A DNA stretch of 31,948 nucleotides from a virus (IMGVR_UViG_3300043436_001888:1-31948), one strand, 5' to 3'; numbered from the stretch's first letter, positions 7,342-15,522 are shown. Notes: a model not told the origin generated them from the letters alone. Numbers and translations are program-made.

Positions 7342-9045
7342 ATGAAGAGACTCTTGCTGGTTTTGCTTTTTCCGTTGTGCCTCCTTGGCCAAACGCGTGC
7401 CGTGATTAATACCGGCACAAATCCAAACGACGGAACCGGAGACACGCTTCGGACCTTTGGGCTGAAATCAAACACCAACTTTTCGACGTTGTGGGCTTCG
7501 GTCTACACCAACGGAGTCACAAAGATCGGGACGAACGTCGTTCTAGCAGGGCCAACGGTTTTTGATGGCAACCTGACCAACAGCTTTGACTTTGACGACA
7601 TCAACCAACTCAATCTTGATGGCATAAACACTGAAATTGGAGGGGTTCGTACCCTGTTCCTTGATGGTGGAATCACCACGCTCAGAGGTGTCACGAACCT
7701 AAACATCATCACGCCAGCAGTGACCGCCGGAACAGCGACCACCGGCCAGGCGCTCGTGCTGACCGATGCCGTTGAGGGGACCGTTGAATTCCAGACGGTT
7801 TCCGGTGGCGGCGGTTCGTTCAACCCGACCAACCTCGTGCTCTACGGCGCGTCCCTCACCCTGCCATCAGGCACGACTGCTGAACGCCCCGGAAGCCCGA
7901 CCGCTGGCATGGTGCGGTACAACACGACCACCGGCCGCAATGAGATGTACGAGTCTGGGACGTGGTATCAGCCGGCTCGGGTCGGCGAGTTCGATGGCAA
8001 CTATGTCAGCTTTGCCACGAATCAGTCCCTGACTGTTGGACAGGTCAATCAGGCCCGAGCAAACCTAAAGCGCGAGGATCGAAGTTTCCTGTTGATCAAA
8101 GGCGTAAACACGTGGGGCATTACTTCTTCTGGGCGTACATCAAACATCGTTACGCTGACGCTTAATAAGGCTCACGGCGCAATCAATGGTCAGAAGTTCA
8201 ATGTCGTGTTGGCTACCAACTCGATGCTCAACGCCACCGAGGCCGTGATGACTGTGGGTGCATCAAACATCCTGACCTACACCCTTTCCGGAACCAACGT
8301 CCCAACGGCGACAGAGGGAACCACTGGTACATACACAGTGGGCTGGGAGGTCGTGAACGACAGCGGGCACGCCCCGTGGGGCAACCCGTTCATCCAGGCT
8401 ATCACCACGTCCCAGATCACGATCGCATGGGACACGCCGGCAGCTGGGTCAAAGGTCCTTGCGGCGACCGTTGGCAATCACGCCAACTCCGCCCAGGGCA
8501 AGCTGTGGCCAGTCCTAAACGGTGTCGGGGCGAACACCGTGAATGTCCAGCTTCGCCATCAAGAGACCGTTGGAGGTCGAGTGTACTGGAACGGGACCAC
8601 CACTGGCGGGGGAATCACAGCCAACGCCAACTGGGTCAAGGAAGGTGATTCGACGTCGGCATCATTTGTGGCATCCACTCTGTCCACATTGTTCATCGGT
8701 CACGGCAACAACAAGCTGCCGACGCAAGGATCACGTGGCCCGTCATCGTGGCCTCCTCCAGTGCTGACGGCAAACAGTGGGGCTATCCGCTGCATCCTAC
8801 CAAATTTTCAAGTCAGTCCGTTTACGGTTGCGGCGTACCAGCCAGCCTCCACTGGGTTTTACATGCAGTTTGTAGACTCCTCTGGAACAATCATGGACCA
8901 GACCGCTCTCGAAGCGATCAGCCCGGCATCAGGCCTTCAACTTACATGGTCCCGCACTGTGGACACGCTGATTCAGGACCACACCGCCGTCGACTCGTAC
9001 GGCGCGTTCACAATGTGGTTGGATGTGCAGTTCTTGCTGCCTTGA
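7342..9045 (+). CDS. Tail fibre-like protein with N-terminal signal peptide
   Basis: This is 567 residues. The first 20 residues (MKRLLLVLLFPLCLLGQTRA) look like a Sec signal peptide: two basic residues, a Leu-rich core and an A-x-A-like end. Residues 24-50 hold NPNDGTGDTLRTF and SNTNFSTLW, a motif common near the N-terminus of phage fibre and appendage proteins. Around residues 178-208, ERPGSPTAGMVRYNTTTGRNEMYE is the small fibre domain seen before receptor-binding tips. The rest is Thr/Asn/Gly-rich beta sequence ending WLDVQFLLP. A virion fibre should not need export, so the signal-like start is odd. Alternatives are a virion protein with a hydrophobic anchor or a secreted phage-encoded surface protein. 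There is no Shine-Dalgarno sequence before ATG 7342. Confidence 0.7.
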   Translation: MKRLLLVLLFPLCLLGQTRAVINTGTNPNDGTGDTLRTFGLKSNTNFSTLWASVYTNGVTKIGTNVVLAGPTVFDGNLTNSFDFDDINQLNLDGINTEIGGVRTLFLDGGITTLRGVTNLNIITPAVTAGTATTGQALVLTDAVEGTVEFQTVSGGGGSFNPTNLVLYGASLTLPSGTTAERPGSPTAGMVRYNTTTGRNEMYESGTWYQPARVGEFDGNYVSFATNQSLTVGQVNQARANLKREDRSFLLIKGVNTWGITSSGRTSNIVTLTLNKAHGAINGQKFNVVLATNSMLNATEAVMTVGASNILTYTLSGTNVPTATEGTTGTYTVGWEVVNDSGHAPWGNPFIQAITTSQITIAWDTPAAGSKVLAATVGNHANSAQGKLWPVLNGVGANTVNVQLRHQETVGGRVYWNGTTTGGGITANANWVKEGDSTSASFVASTLSTLFIGHGNNKLPTQGSRGPSSWPPPVLTANSGAIRCILPNFQVSPFTVAAYQPASTGFYMQFVDSSGTIMDQTALEAISPASGLQLTWSRTVDTLIQDHTAVDSYGAFTMWLDVQFLLP

Positions 9046-9060
9046 TTTCTTTAAAATCAA
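9042..9060 (+). other. A+T-rich hairpin over fibre gene stop
   Basis: TTGATTT (9042-9048) and AAATCAA (9054-9060) form a 7-bp inverted repeat with a 5-base loop, overlapping the TGA stop. It is not followed by a T-tract, so termination is doubtful. It may only affect mRNA stability. Confidence 0.3.
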
Positions 9061-9189
9061 AACCTTAGTCCATTCATTGACGCCTACACCATCACGCACA
9101 CGGCAAGCGCCAAGACCGTGATTCAATCGCTTGTGACGCGAAATGCTTCCGGCAAAATCACTGCGCAGCCAGCGCTTACAGTTGATTGA
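9055..9189 (+). pseudogene. In-frame coding-like remnant after fibre gene
   Basis: After the fibre gene stop (TGA 9043-9045) and a second in-frame stop (TAA 9052-9054), the same frame stays open for 44 codons to TGA 9187-9189. It encodes a beta-like sequence including FIDAYTITHTASAKTVIQSL and TRNASGKITAQPALTVD. There is no start codon with a ribosome binding site at its beginning. The protein-like composition and shared frame suggest a leftover C-terminal domain or a displaced end of an older fibre gene. A translated short peptide from an internal GTG is possible. Confidence 0.4.
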
Positions 9190-9192
9190 CGT

Positions 9193-9441
9193 ATGAAGAA
9201 TGAAATCGACGAAAGCACACGCGTAAACCTCCCTCTCAGATTGTTGTGGGCAATCCTGATTGGAGTCGGATTCGGAGGGTTTTGGTTGGCTGCAACATTC
9301 AACCACTTGTCCGAGATCAAGCGGAGCATTGCCAGCATTGAGCGAAAGCTGGAGTCGTTTAACAGTCGGTTGGACGACCACGAGCGTCGATTGATCAAGA
9401 TCGAAGCCAAAACCGGAATCGCAAAACATGACGCTCGCTGA
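9193..9441 (+). CDS. Membrane-anchored coiled-coil protein, i-spanin-like or lysis-associated
   Basis: This 82-residue protein has a polar N-terminus of 17 residues, one membrane segment at about 18-37 (LLWAILIGVGFGGFWLAATF), then a coiled coil (IKRSIASIERKLESFNSRLDDHERRL) to the end. The topology, N-in with a periplasmic coiled coil, is that of an inner-membrane spanin; XhlA-like phage proteins have the reverse order. It overlaps the holin by 14 bp and is two genes upstream of a lipoprotein, matching a lysis cassette. The spanin role is inferred from topology and neighbours only. Confidence 0.6.
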   Translation: MKNEIDESTRVNLPLRLLWAILIGVGFGGFWLAATFNHLSEIKRSIASIERKLESFNSRLDDHERRLIKIEAKTGIAKHDAR

Positions 9442-9703
9442 AGCAATCCCGCTGGCGACCACGGCAAGCCTAGGCCTCGGAGCCTTGGCTAAGTCTTGGC
9501 CGAAGTTTCCAAACGCATACATCCCGACGCTGGCTGCGGTTGCTGGCGCTCTTCTGGTGCCCGCGCTGTGCGGCTGGGATGCGTTGAACATCGTCTCAGG
9601 CTTTGTCGCTGGCCTCGGAGCAACCGGCATTCACCAGGGCGTCAAGGGCGCAGCGGACGACGTTAAGCGTCGGACGGGCAACACCGAGACCATCAAGAAA
9701 TGA
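9428..9703 (+). CDS. Holin
   Basis: This 91-residue protein has two or three hydrophobic segments: about residues 5-20 (EAIPLATTASLGLGAL), 30-50 (IPTLAAVAGALLVPALCGW) and 52-72 (LNIVSGFVAGLGATGIHQG). A charged C-terminal tail, DDVKRRTGNTETIKK, follows. Size, segment layout and tail are those of class I/II holins, which form lesions in the inner membrane and time lysis. It starts within the upstream membrane protein gene and its stop overlaps the lipoprotein start as ATGA. Confidence 0.7.
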   Translation: MTLAEAIPLATTASLGLGALAKSWPKFPNAYIPTLAAVAGALLVPALCGWDALNIVSGFVAGLGATGIHQGVKGAADDVKRRTGNTETIKK

Positions 9704-9987
9704 AACGCATTGCACTGATTGTAGCGCTAGCCATGGCTGGCTGCGCTAGATTTAAGACCACTCAGATCGACGAACGAAAGGCACCAGATGGACAGATTAC
9801 CAAGGTCAGCACGATCGTCTCGGCTTCAACGCTCTTCACGTCTCGGTCGCAACTCGCAAACTTCAAAGCCAGCCAAACCGAAAAGCAGCAAGGAGCAAGC
9901 GTCGGAAGCCTCGCCCAGGAATCCAGCGGCACCAATGCCGTCCGAGCCCTTGAAGCCCTTGACTCCATTCTCGGGAAGATCCGCTAG
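9700..9987 (+). CDS. Small lipoprotein, o-spanin candidate
   Basis: This 95-residue protein has a lipoprotein signal: MKRIALIVALAMAGC, with lipobox L-A-M-A-G-C (AMAG before Cys15). The mature part of about 80 residues is Ser/Thr/Gln-rich and ends in a short helix, ALEALDSILGKIR. Small outer-membrane lipoproteins next to a holin and an inner-membrane coiled-coil protein are usually o-spanins, which fuse inner and outer membranes at lysis. It lacks the Pro-rich composition of lambda Rz1. ATGA overlap with the holin gene. If correct, the host has an outer membrane. Confidence 0.65.
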   Translation: MKRIALIVALAMAGCARFKTTQIDERKAPDGQITKVSTIVSASTLFTSRSQLANFKASQTEKQQGASVGSLAQESSGTNAVRALEALDSILGKIR

Positions 9988-10087
9988 AGCAACTGCGCAG
10001 CAGCTTGTGGATGCTGCTGATTCCGGCGTGGTTCCCGAATGGTTTTCGATGCAGGAAAAGGAAGCGGTCTATAAGCTGATGCAATGA
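9935..10087 (+). CDS. Small hypothetical protein overlapping the lipoprotein gene
   Basis: An open frame of 50 codons starts at ATG 9935 within the lipoprotein gene and ends with an ATGA overlap to the next gene. The C-terminal part (ATAQQLVDAADSGVVPEWF, SMQEKEAVYKLMQ) looks protein-like and fills what would otherwise be a 96-bp gap. A downstream GTG start near 10007 is possible. The function is unknown. Confidence 0.45.
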   Translation: MPSEPLKPLTPFSGRSARATAQQLVDAADSGVVPEWFSMQEKEAVYKLMQ

Positions 10088-10455
10088 AGATCGCCGACAT
10101 GACACGCGCGGGATTGTCCAGCCTGCGAACGCTGCTGGACTCGCCGACGTTTACTTGGCGCTCTGTTGCTGTGCCCTGCGTGCCTAACACGCTTGGCATC
10201 GGATCCATTGTCGCGGATGGCGGGTACGACATGACGGTGTCGCTGACGCTGTTTGTCGACCGCGAGGAGTTCCTGACCGCTGACTCGACGTTGGTAACAA
10301 TGGACTCGGAGCTGTACACCATGGACAACGACAGGCCGACTCCGGTGACCGGAAAGACGATCATCTACCAAGGCGCGACTCGCCGCATCCTGAAGACGTC
10401 GTTCTCGCCGGATGGCGTCTATGTTATCCTCATGTGCGCGGACGCGAACGCGTGA
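10084..10455 (+). CDS. Putative head-tail connector or neck protein
   Basis: This 123-residue mostly beta protein includes DMTVSLTLFVDREEF and a C-terminal strand set KTIIYQGATRRILKTSFSPDG. The size, and the pattern of a strand-rich domain ending in an Ig- or OB-like hairpin, are common in phage head-closure or tail-joining proteins. It is coupled to the following gene by GTGA, and that gene to the large terminase. No confident family match is recalled. The neck role is inferred from position between lysis genes and the packaging block. Confidence 0.45.
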   Translation: MKIADMTRAGLSSLRTLLDSPTFTWRSVAVPCVPNTLGIGSIVADGGYDMTVSLTLFVDREEFLTADSTLVTMDSELYTMDNDRPTPVTGKTIIYQGATRRILKTSFSPDGVYVILMCADANA

Positions 10456-10468
10456 AGACAGTCTTCAC
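10452..10468 (+). promoter_or_regulatory. Inverted repeat over start codon
   Basis: GTGAAGAC-A-GTCTTCAC has 8-bp arms with a single central base and begins at the GTG start codon. In mRNA it could fold with a 6-bp stem and 5-base loop, hiding the start until the upstream gene is translated through. As DNA it is also a possible protein-binding palindrome. Confidence 0.4.
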
Positions 10469-11225
10469 AATCGAAGCAGAGAAGTTCAACGAGGTGATGA
10501 AGCGATGGCTTGTTACCACGAGCCGCGAGCTATCGGTGGCAGTCAATGCGCGCATGGCGTTCTTGCTGATGCGCATGTTCGTTCTGATTCCGCCGCATCG
10601 CGTTCAGCAAAAGCGGGACGAGATTCGGACGTACTTTCACCAACCAATCGGCGACAGGCGCAAAGACAAAAAGACCGGAAAGGCTGTCGGTCGAGCTAGG
10701 CAACTTCGGCGGGTGCATCTGATCGCGCAGGCGCGAAACGCTAAGGCTGGCAAGCCGGGCCTGTATGGCGAGGACATGGCTAAGGCTGCCGCGTCGCTGC
10801 GTCGGAAAGCCGTCGGATCTGTTGGTTATCTGAAGTCTGGATTGATCGGAGCCATCAGGAAATTCCAAGGCCATTTCACGCAGTTCGGCGGCTCAACGAA
10901 AAAGTCCGGCGGAAAGCAGATTTCCGGCAATGCCGCGTTCATGCGGTTGGTCGACCAATACGGAGGCATGCAAGGAACCGGCAACGTCGCGAAGCACCGA
11001 GGCGCAAAGTTTGAGGTGTTGGCAGCCAAGCCTGGATTGTCAGGAAGCAAGACCGAGGCGTGGATGCAAGTGTCTATCGGCATCGCGGACGACCAAGTGC
11101 AGAAGGTAGACGCGATCTACGCGACGGCAGCAACTCGCGCCTTCCGCGATGAGCGCGAGGAGATGGAGCGTCACCTAGCGGAGAAACTTGCGGTTGCCGC
11201 AGATGCCGCCATAAAAGCGGCGTGA
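10452..11225 (+). CDS. Putative neck/tail-completion protein (HK97 gp10-like)
   Basis: This is about 257 residues from GTG 10452, which overlaps the upstream stop; an in-frame GTG at 10434 is possible. The protein is basic and helical, with a Lys/Arg-rich region near residues 60-85 (a run containing RRKDKKTGKAVGRARQLRR). Then come SVGYLKSGLIGAIRKFQGHF and a C-terminal helix EEMERHLAEKLAVAADAA. A helical frame around a small basic core is typical of gp10-like tail-completion proteins, but the match is weak. An 8-bp inverted repeat covers the start codon (10452-10468) and could limit independent initiation, enforcing coupling. Confidence 0.45.
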   Translation: MKTVFTIEAEKFNEVMKRWLVTTSRELSVAVNARMAFLLMRMFVLIPPHRVQQKRDEIRTYFHQPIGDRRKDKKTGKAVGRARQLRRVHLIAQARNAKAGKPGLYGEDMAKAAASLRRKAVGSVGYLKSGLIGAIRKFQGHFTQFGGSTKKSGGKQISGNAAFMRLVDQYGGMQGTGNVAKHRGAKFEVLAAKPGLSGSKTEAWMQVSIGIADDQVQKVDAIYATAATRAFRDEREEMERHLAEKLAVAADAAIKAA

Positions 11226-12976
11226 TTGATCTAGCTGAGGAGTGGGCGCGGATTCCGTGGGTGCCTGACAGACGCCCCATCTCAGATTGGGCCCATGACA
11301 ACGTCATCCTTCCGCCGACGCTGACGTTTTCGGGAGCGTTTGATCCAACTATCAGCCGCCACTTCGTCGCACCACTGGAAAGCTTGAAGTCCGACCGCGT
11401 GCGAGAGGTCAACATCCTGGCTCCTCCGCGCACCGGGAAGACCCTAATCGCCGACGTGTTCGCGCCTTGGGCAATCGCTCAGGATCCCGGCCCGCTGCTC
11501 TGGGTGTTCGCGACCGATGATCTAGCCCGCCTGCACTGCGAAACGCGCCTAATGCCCATTCTGCACGCCTGCGCGCCCGTCCATTCGTTGCTGCCAGAGA
11601 ACCGGCACAAGGACCGCTCAACCGAGATCCAGTTAGCCAATGGCTACCCGGTCCATGTCAAGGGTCCTGCATTAGGCAACCTACAGGCCAGAGGCTACCG
11701 CTACCTAATCGGCGACGAGCTTTGGCTTTGGCCGCACGGCCGACTTGGGCAGGCCAAGACGCGTCTGGGTGACTTCCGGCGCAACCAGTCCGACAAGTTC
11801 TTGGGCATCTCGCAGGGTGGGGAGACTGGCGGCGAATGGTGGCAGCAATTCACGTCCGGCGTGATCCACGAGTGGGAAGTCCCTTGCGATGGATGCGGGG
11901 TTTTCCAGATCCCGGTATTCAGCGGAAAGCATGCGGACGGTCGACGCTTTGGCATTGTCTTTGCGGCGGACAAGCGCGGCGACGGCAGCTACGACGTCGA
12001 AGGCGCAAAGGCCTCGGTTCGGTACGTCTGCCAGCACTGCGGTCACGAGCATCGAGAATGCAAGCAGACTCAAGGCAGATGGAATGCATCCGGTCGTTAC
12101 ACGCGCACGGATGGTGGGTCGGAAGACATTCACTCGTTCCATTGGAATGACATCATTAGCGCGCAGTGGAAGGACATGGTTGCGCTGTTTCTGGCTGCCC
12201 GCGTGCAGGCAAAGCGCGGCAACTGGAAGCCATTGGTTGACTTCACTCAGAAGCAACTCGCCGAGTTCGGTACCGAGCGCACCGTTGCCGAGCAGGACAA
12301 CCCGCTCCAACGCGTCGAAATGTCAGCATCCGAGGAATGGCCCGAGGAAGCTCTGCGCTTTCTGGCAGTGGACACCCAGCATGGGCATTTCCACGTCATG
12401 GCTAGAGCATGGGCTAAGACTGGCGAGAGCCGCCGTCTGTTCTGGGGCCAACTCAAGACGCCGGAGGACATCGAGGACCTGAGAAAGCAACTCAACATCA
12501 AGCCGCGCTGCGTCATCATCGACGCCGCCTGGAATGCGCGCTCGGTCTACACTTGGGCAGCAAACCTAGATTGGGTCTGCATTCGCGGTGATCACAAAAG
12601 AAGCTGGAAACACAAGATTGAGGAGCGTGGCAAAGGATGGTCTTGGGTGGAAAAGCCGTGGAGCCAACCGTGGTACGGCGATCCGGATTCCAACGGCCTA
12701 ACGGTCAAAGGCAAGAAGGCGCTGGCGTTTTTCATCAGCAAACCGTCGACGGCAGACAGGTTGCAGGGCTTGCGTGACGCTGGCCTATGGGTCGAGCCTA
12801 AGGTGGACCCGATGACCAAGGCTGAACAGGACTACGCAGACCAGATGAACTCGATGATGAAGGTTCGCAAAAAGCCGGGCGATCCTGAGACATGGGAACA
12901 AAACGGATGCGAGCCGCATGCATGGGACGTCGCGAGAATGCAGGTTTTCGCCGCAATGGCTAAGGGCGTGGCGTAG
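11222..12976 (+). CDS. Terminase large subunit, lambda GpA family
   Basis: This 584-residue packaging motor ATPase and nuclease pumps DNA into the prohead and cuts it. Residues 67-74 are the Walker A-like APPRTGKT, and YLIGDE near 160-166 is Walker B. A GpA-type zinc-binding insert follows: CDGC (about 225) and CQHCGHEHREC (about 270). The nuclease part shows an RNase H-like metal site: FLAVDTQ near 379, VIIDAAW near 432 and EPHAWDVARMQ at the C-terminus. GTG start overlaps the previous stop. Next come gpW-like, portal and protease genes in lambda order. GpA-type terminases usually use cos sites, which supports looking for cos near the small terminase. Confidence 0.95.
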   Translation: MIDLAEEWARIPWVPDRRPISDWAHDNVILPPTLTFSGAFDPTISRHFVAPLESLKSDRVREVNILAPPRTGKTLIADVFAPWAIAQDPGPLLWVFATDDLARLHCETRLMPILHACAPVHSLLPENRHKDRSTEIQLANGYPVHVKGPALGNLQARGYRYLIGDELWLWPHGRLGQAKTRLGDFRRNQSDKFLGISQGGETGGEWWQQFTSGVIHEWEVPCDGCGVFQIPVFSGKHADGRRFGIVFAADKRGDGSYDVEGAKASVRYVCQHCGHEHRECKQTQGRWNASGRYTRTDGGSEDIHSFHWNDIISAQWKDMVALFLAARVQAKRGNWKPLVDFTQKQLAEFGTERTVAEQDNPLQRVEMSASEEWPEEALRFLAVDTQHGHFHVMARAWAKTGESRRLFWGQLKTPEDIEDLRKQLNIKPRCVIIDAAWNARSVYTWAANLDWVCIRGDHKRSWKHKIEERGKGWSWVEKPWSQPWYGDPDSNGLTVKGKKALAFFISKPSTADRLQGLRDAGLWVEPKVDPMTKAEQDYADQMNSMMKVRKKPGDPETWEQNGCEPHAWDVARMQVFAAMAKGVA

Positions 12977-13001
12977 CGGTGTTGACGTTTCGGCAAAGGG
13001 T

Positions 13002-13262
13002 GTGGCGTTCAATCCGTTCGTCGGCCTGACTGAGGCGGAGTTGCTGGCTGCTCGTAGGAGCATCCAGACTGAGATGCTGTCTGGGTCCCAACTCCAGTCT
13101 TCATCCGCTGGCGATGTGCAGGCGTCGTCGATCATCCAGATGGGGCCGTTCCAGCGGTTTGCTTTGATTCAGCGCGCTCTGTTCGCAATCAACCCGGATC
13201 TCTATCCGCTTTCCCAGATCCCTCCGACCCGTTCGGTGGCAGTCATGGGCGCATCCGTCTAA
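13002..13262 (+). CDS. Head-tail joining protein, gpW-like
   Basis: This is about 86 residues from GTG 13002. The frame is open back to ATG 12918, but that part overlaps the large terminase by 59 bp and is Arg/Trp-rich in a way typical of a shadow. The body (NPFVGLTEAELLAARRSIQT, then GPFQRFALIQRALFAINPDLYP) matches small gpW-like joining proteins, which have two helices around a hairpin. Position between large terminase and portal is the same as W in lambda. The stop TAA and the portal ATG share one base (TAATG). The protein plugs the portal after packaging. Confidence 0.7.
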   Translation: MAFNPFVGLTEAELLAARRSIQTEMLSGSQLQSSSAGDVQASSIIQMGPFQRFALIQRALFAINPDLYPLSQIPPTRSVAVMGASV

Positions 13263-14734
13263 TGGCTAGCCAACCTGTCAGACTCTTCGACCAGTTCGGG
13301 CGGCTGATGCCGACTCGGATCAGCCAAGCTGCCATCGGCTCGCAGCAGCGCCGTGCGCGTACCGGGTTTGATCGCGACTCGGCGAACCTATACAGCGGAA
13401 CGGATCGGCTGTTGCTGATGTCGATGGGGCGCTGGCTCTACGCGAACAACTCGCTAGTAGCTGGATCCGTCGACGATCAGGCCGCGATTGTCTCCGGCGA
13501 ACTCACGCCTCAATTCGCGGGAGCAAACTCCGAATGGGGCGCGCTGGCTGAACAATGGCTGGAGGACCACGACCGACTCTGCGACGTGCGCGGGGACCTG
13601 TACCCAATGCAGACGCTGCAACGTCTATGGATGCTGCACATCATCCGCGACGGCGACGTCGGCGTCATCTTTACCGAGGGCGCTGGTGGCTATCCACTGC
13701 TCCAGACAATTCCGGCGCACAGGATCCGAGACAATGGAGTTGGCACCGCTGGCTCCGACTCGCCTTGGAACGGCTATCGAATCGTTGACGGTGTGATCGT
13801 GAACGACGTTGGGCGCCCGCTGGCTTATCGCGTGTACGACGATGCTAGGACGACGTACCAAGACATCAGCGCCGTCGACATGAAGGTACGCTTCCTGCCT
13901 CGGTACGCCGACCAGGTGCGCGGATTCTCGGCGCTCGGATGCGCCATGGTCGACTTCCAAGACATCGACGAAGTCCGACGCTTTGAGCTGGTCGCGCAGA
14001 AGGTGGCAGCTTCGATCGTGCTGGCTGAGACCAACGAGACCGGCCTGCCTCCTGCAACCGCTGAGAGCATGCTGGGTGAAGACAGCACCGAGTCTAACCC
14101 GGACGCCAACATTGCCATGCACACGATGCGTGGCGGCGAGATCCAATACTTCCGCAGTGGAACCGGAGGCAAGCTGGAGGCGCTCAAAGCTGACCGGCCA
14201 ACGCCAGCGCAGCAGCAGTTCGCGGACTCCATCATCCGCCAAGCAATGGCTGGAATGGGATGGTCGATCGACTACTTCCTCGACCCATCTAAGGTGGGTG
14301 GCGCTGCAATGCGCGTCGTCGTCGAGCGGATCAATCGTCACGTCGGCATGATGCGGAGCCAATGCCTGTTTCCGTTGGCTCGTTCCGTTGACGCGTGGCG
14401 CATCGCCAAGGCGATCAAGGAAGGCATGCTGCCTCCGTCTGATGATTGGTATCGGTGGCGCTACCAGGGCGCTGCCAACATCACGGCAGACGCCAAATAC
14501 GCCGCGCAGGTCTCTGAGATCCGCATGGAACGCGGATTGTCTTCGCCGCAGATCGAGGCCGCGCAGATTGGCAACGACTGGGAGCACGTGATGGATCAGC
14601 AAATTGCTTTTGCCATCCGGTTCCGCGAAAAGTGCGCCGAAGCTGGAATCTCAACGGACGAAGTGAAGGCGATCAATACGAACTCTGGTACGGCTCAAAC
14701 GCCAACCGATCAGACGCAGGAGGTAACACCGTGA
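13262..14734 (+). CDS. Portal protein, lambda family
   Basis: This 490-residue protein forms the dodecameric DNA channel of the head and docks the terminase. Lambda-family traits include RARTGFDRDSANLYSG near the N-terminus, SMGRWLYANNSLVAGSVDD, LQRLWMLHIIRDGDVGVIF in the wing, PAHRIRD, and a clip/stem segment QAMAGMGWSIDYFLDPSKVG. ISTDEVKAINTNSGTAQTP forms the disordered C-terminal tail. Length is a little below lambda gpB. It starts at TAATG and its stop overlaps the protease gene GTG. Confidence 0.92.
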   Translation: MASQPVRLFDQFGRLMPTRISQAAIGSQQRRARTGFDRDSANLYSGTDRLLLMSMGRWLYANNSLVAGSVDDQAAIVSGELTPQFAGANSEWGALAEQWLEDHDRLCDVRGDLYPMQTLQRLWMLHIIRDGDVGVIFTEGAGGYPLLQTIPAHRIRDNGVGTAGSDSPWNGYRIVDGVIVNDVGRPLAYRVYDDARTTYQDISAVDMKVRFLPRYADQVRGFSALGCAMVDFQDIDEVRRFELVAQKVAASIVLAETNETGLPPATAESMLGEDSTESNPDANIAMHTMRGGEIQYFRSGTGGKLEALKADRPTPAQQQFADSIIRQAMAGMGWSIDYFLDPSKVGGAAMRVVVERINRHVGMMRSQCLFPLARSVDAWRIAKAIKEGMLPPSDDWYRWRYQGAANITADAKYAAQVSEIRMERGLSSPQIEAAQIGNDWEHVMDQQIAFAIRFREKCAEAGISTDEVKAINTNSGTAQTPTDQTQEVTP

Positions 14735-15522
14735 GCCAACACAAGATTTTCGCGATTCGCCCCGAAGTCACGTCCGAAGCCGTCGAGGCTCTGCGCCCAA
14801 AAAAAAGCCAAGACGAGCCGGTTTCAACGCCTCCCTACGAATTGATTGAGTTTGAGGATGAAATGACGGGCATGGAGATGTCCGTTGCCGTGATCAAGGC
14901 CCGTGGCGTTTTGGCGCTCAATGTCGACGGTTGGTTCGGCTGCTGCGATCTGGACGAGCTTGCTGAAGAGATTGAGGAGGCGGACGCAGACGCCAACGTA
15001 ACCGCCATCATTGTCGAGATGGATAGCCCAGGCGGAACCGTCAACGGCACGCCTGAGGCAGCCGAGCGTATTGCGCGAATTTCAAAGCCTCTCATGGTGT
15101 GGACCGATGGCGAGCTTTGCAGCGCTGCCTATTGGATCACTGCGAGCGCGGACGTAATCTACGCAACGCCGTCCTCGGTCGTTGGGTCCGTTGGATGCGT
15201 CCTCGCGTTCTACGATTACAGCGCAATGCTGGATCAATCCGGCATCAAGGTGCAGGTCTTTCGTAGCGGCGAGCTTAAGGCTGCCGGTTATCCAGGCACT
15301 GCGTTGTCCGAAGCTGAAGCAGCGCATTTCCAATCAATGGTTTCCGAAGTCGGGAGCGACTTTGCGGAATGGGTCACGACCTACCGCGACAACGTCGACG
15401 TTGACGTGTTTGATGGTCGCGCCGTAAGCGGAAAGCAGGGTGTTAGACTCGGCCTTTTGGATGGAGTGTTTGTGACTCGCGAAGAGGCGATCAAATCCTT
15501 CCTGGAGGGGATTAACCTGTGA
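14731..15522 (+). CDS. S49 family capsid maturation protease
   Basis: This is 263 residues from GTG 14731, which overlaps the portal stop; the longer open frame from 14632 lies inside the portal gene. SppA/lambda-C-type serine protease: oxyanion region IVEMDSPGGTVNG (residues 94-106), nucleophile Ser131 in GELCSAAYWI, and general-base Lys183 in GELKAAGYPGT. It cleaves scaffold and portal or capsid ends during head maturation. Unlike lambda C, there is no C-terminal scaffold (Nu3) extension. This agrees with the separate scaffold candidate at 5428. Confidence 0.9.
   Translation: MSQHKIFAIRPEVTSEAVEALRPKKSQDEPVSTPPYELIEFEDEMTGMEMSVAVIKARGVLALNVDGWFGCCDLDELAEEIEEADADANVTAIIVEMDSPGGTVNGTPEAAERIARISKPLMVWTDGELCSAAYWITASADVIYATPSSVVGSVGCVLAFYDYSAMLDQSGIKVQVFRSGELKAAGYPGTALSEAEAAHFQSMVSEVGSDFAEWVTTYRDNVDVDVFDGRAVSGKQGVRLGLLDGVFVTREEAIKSFLEGINL

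Noticed and set aside
12918-13001. ATG 12918 as start of the gpW-like gene
   Set aside because: It would overlap the terminase gene by 59 bp with Arg/Trp-rich shadow sequence; GTG 13002 gives the usual family length.
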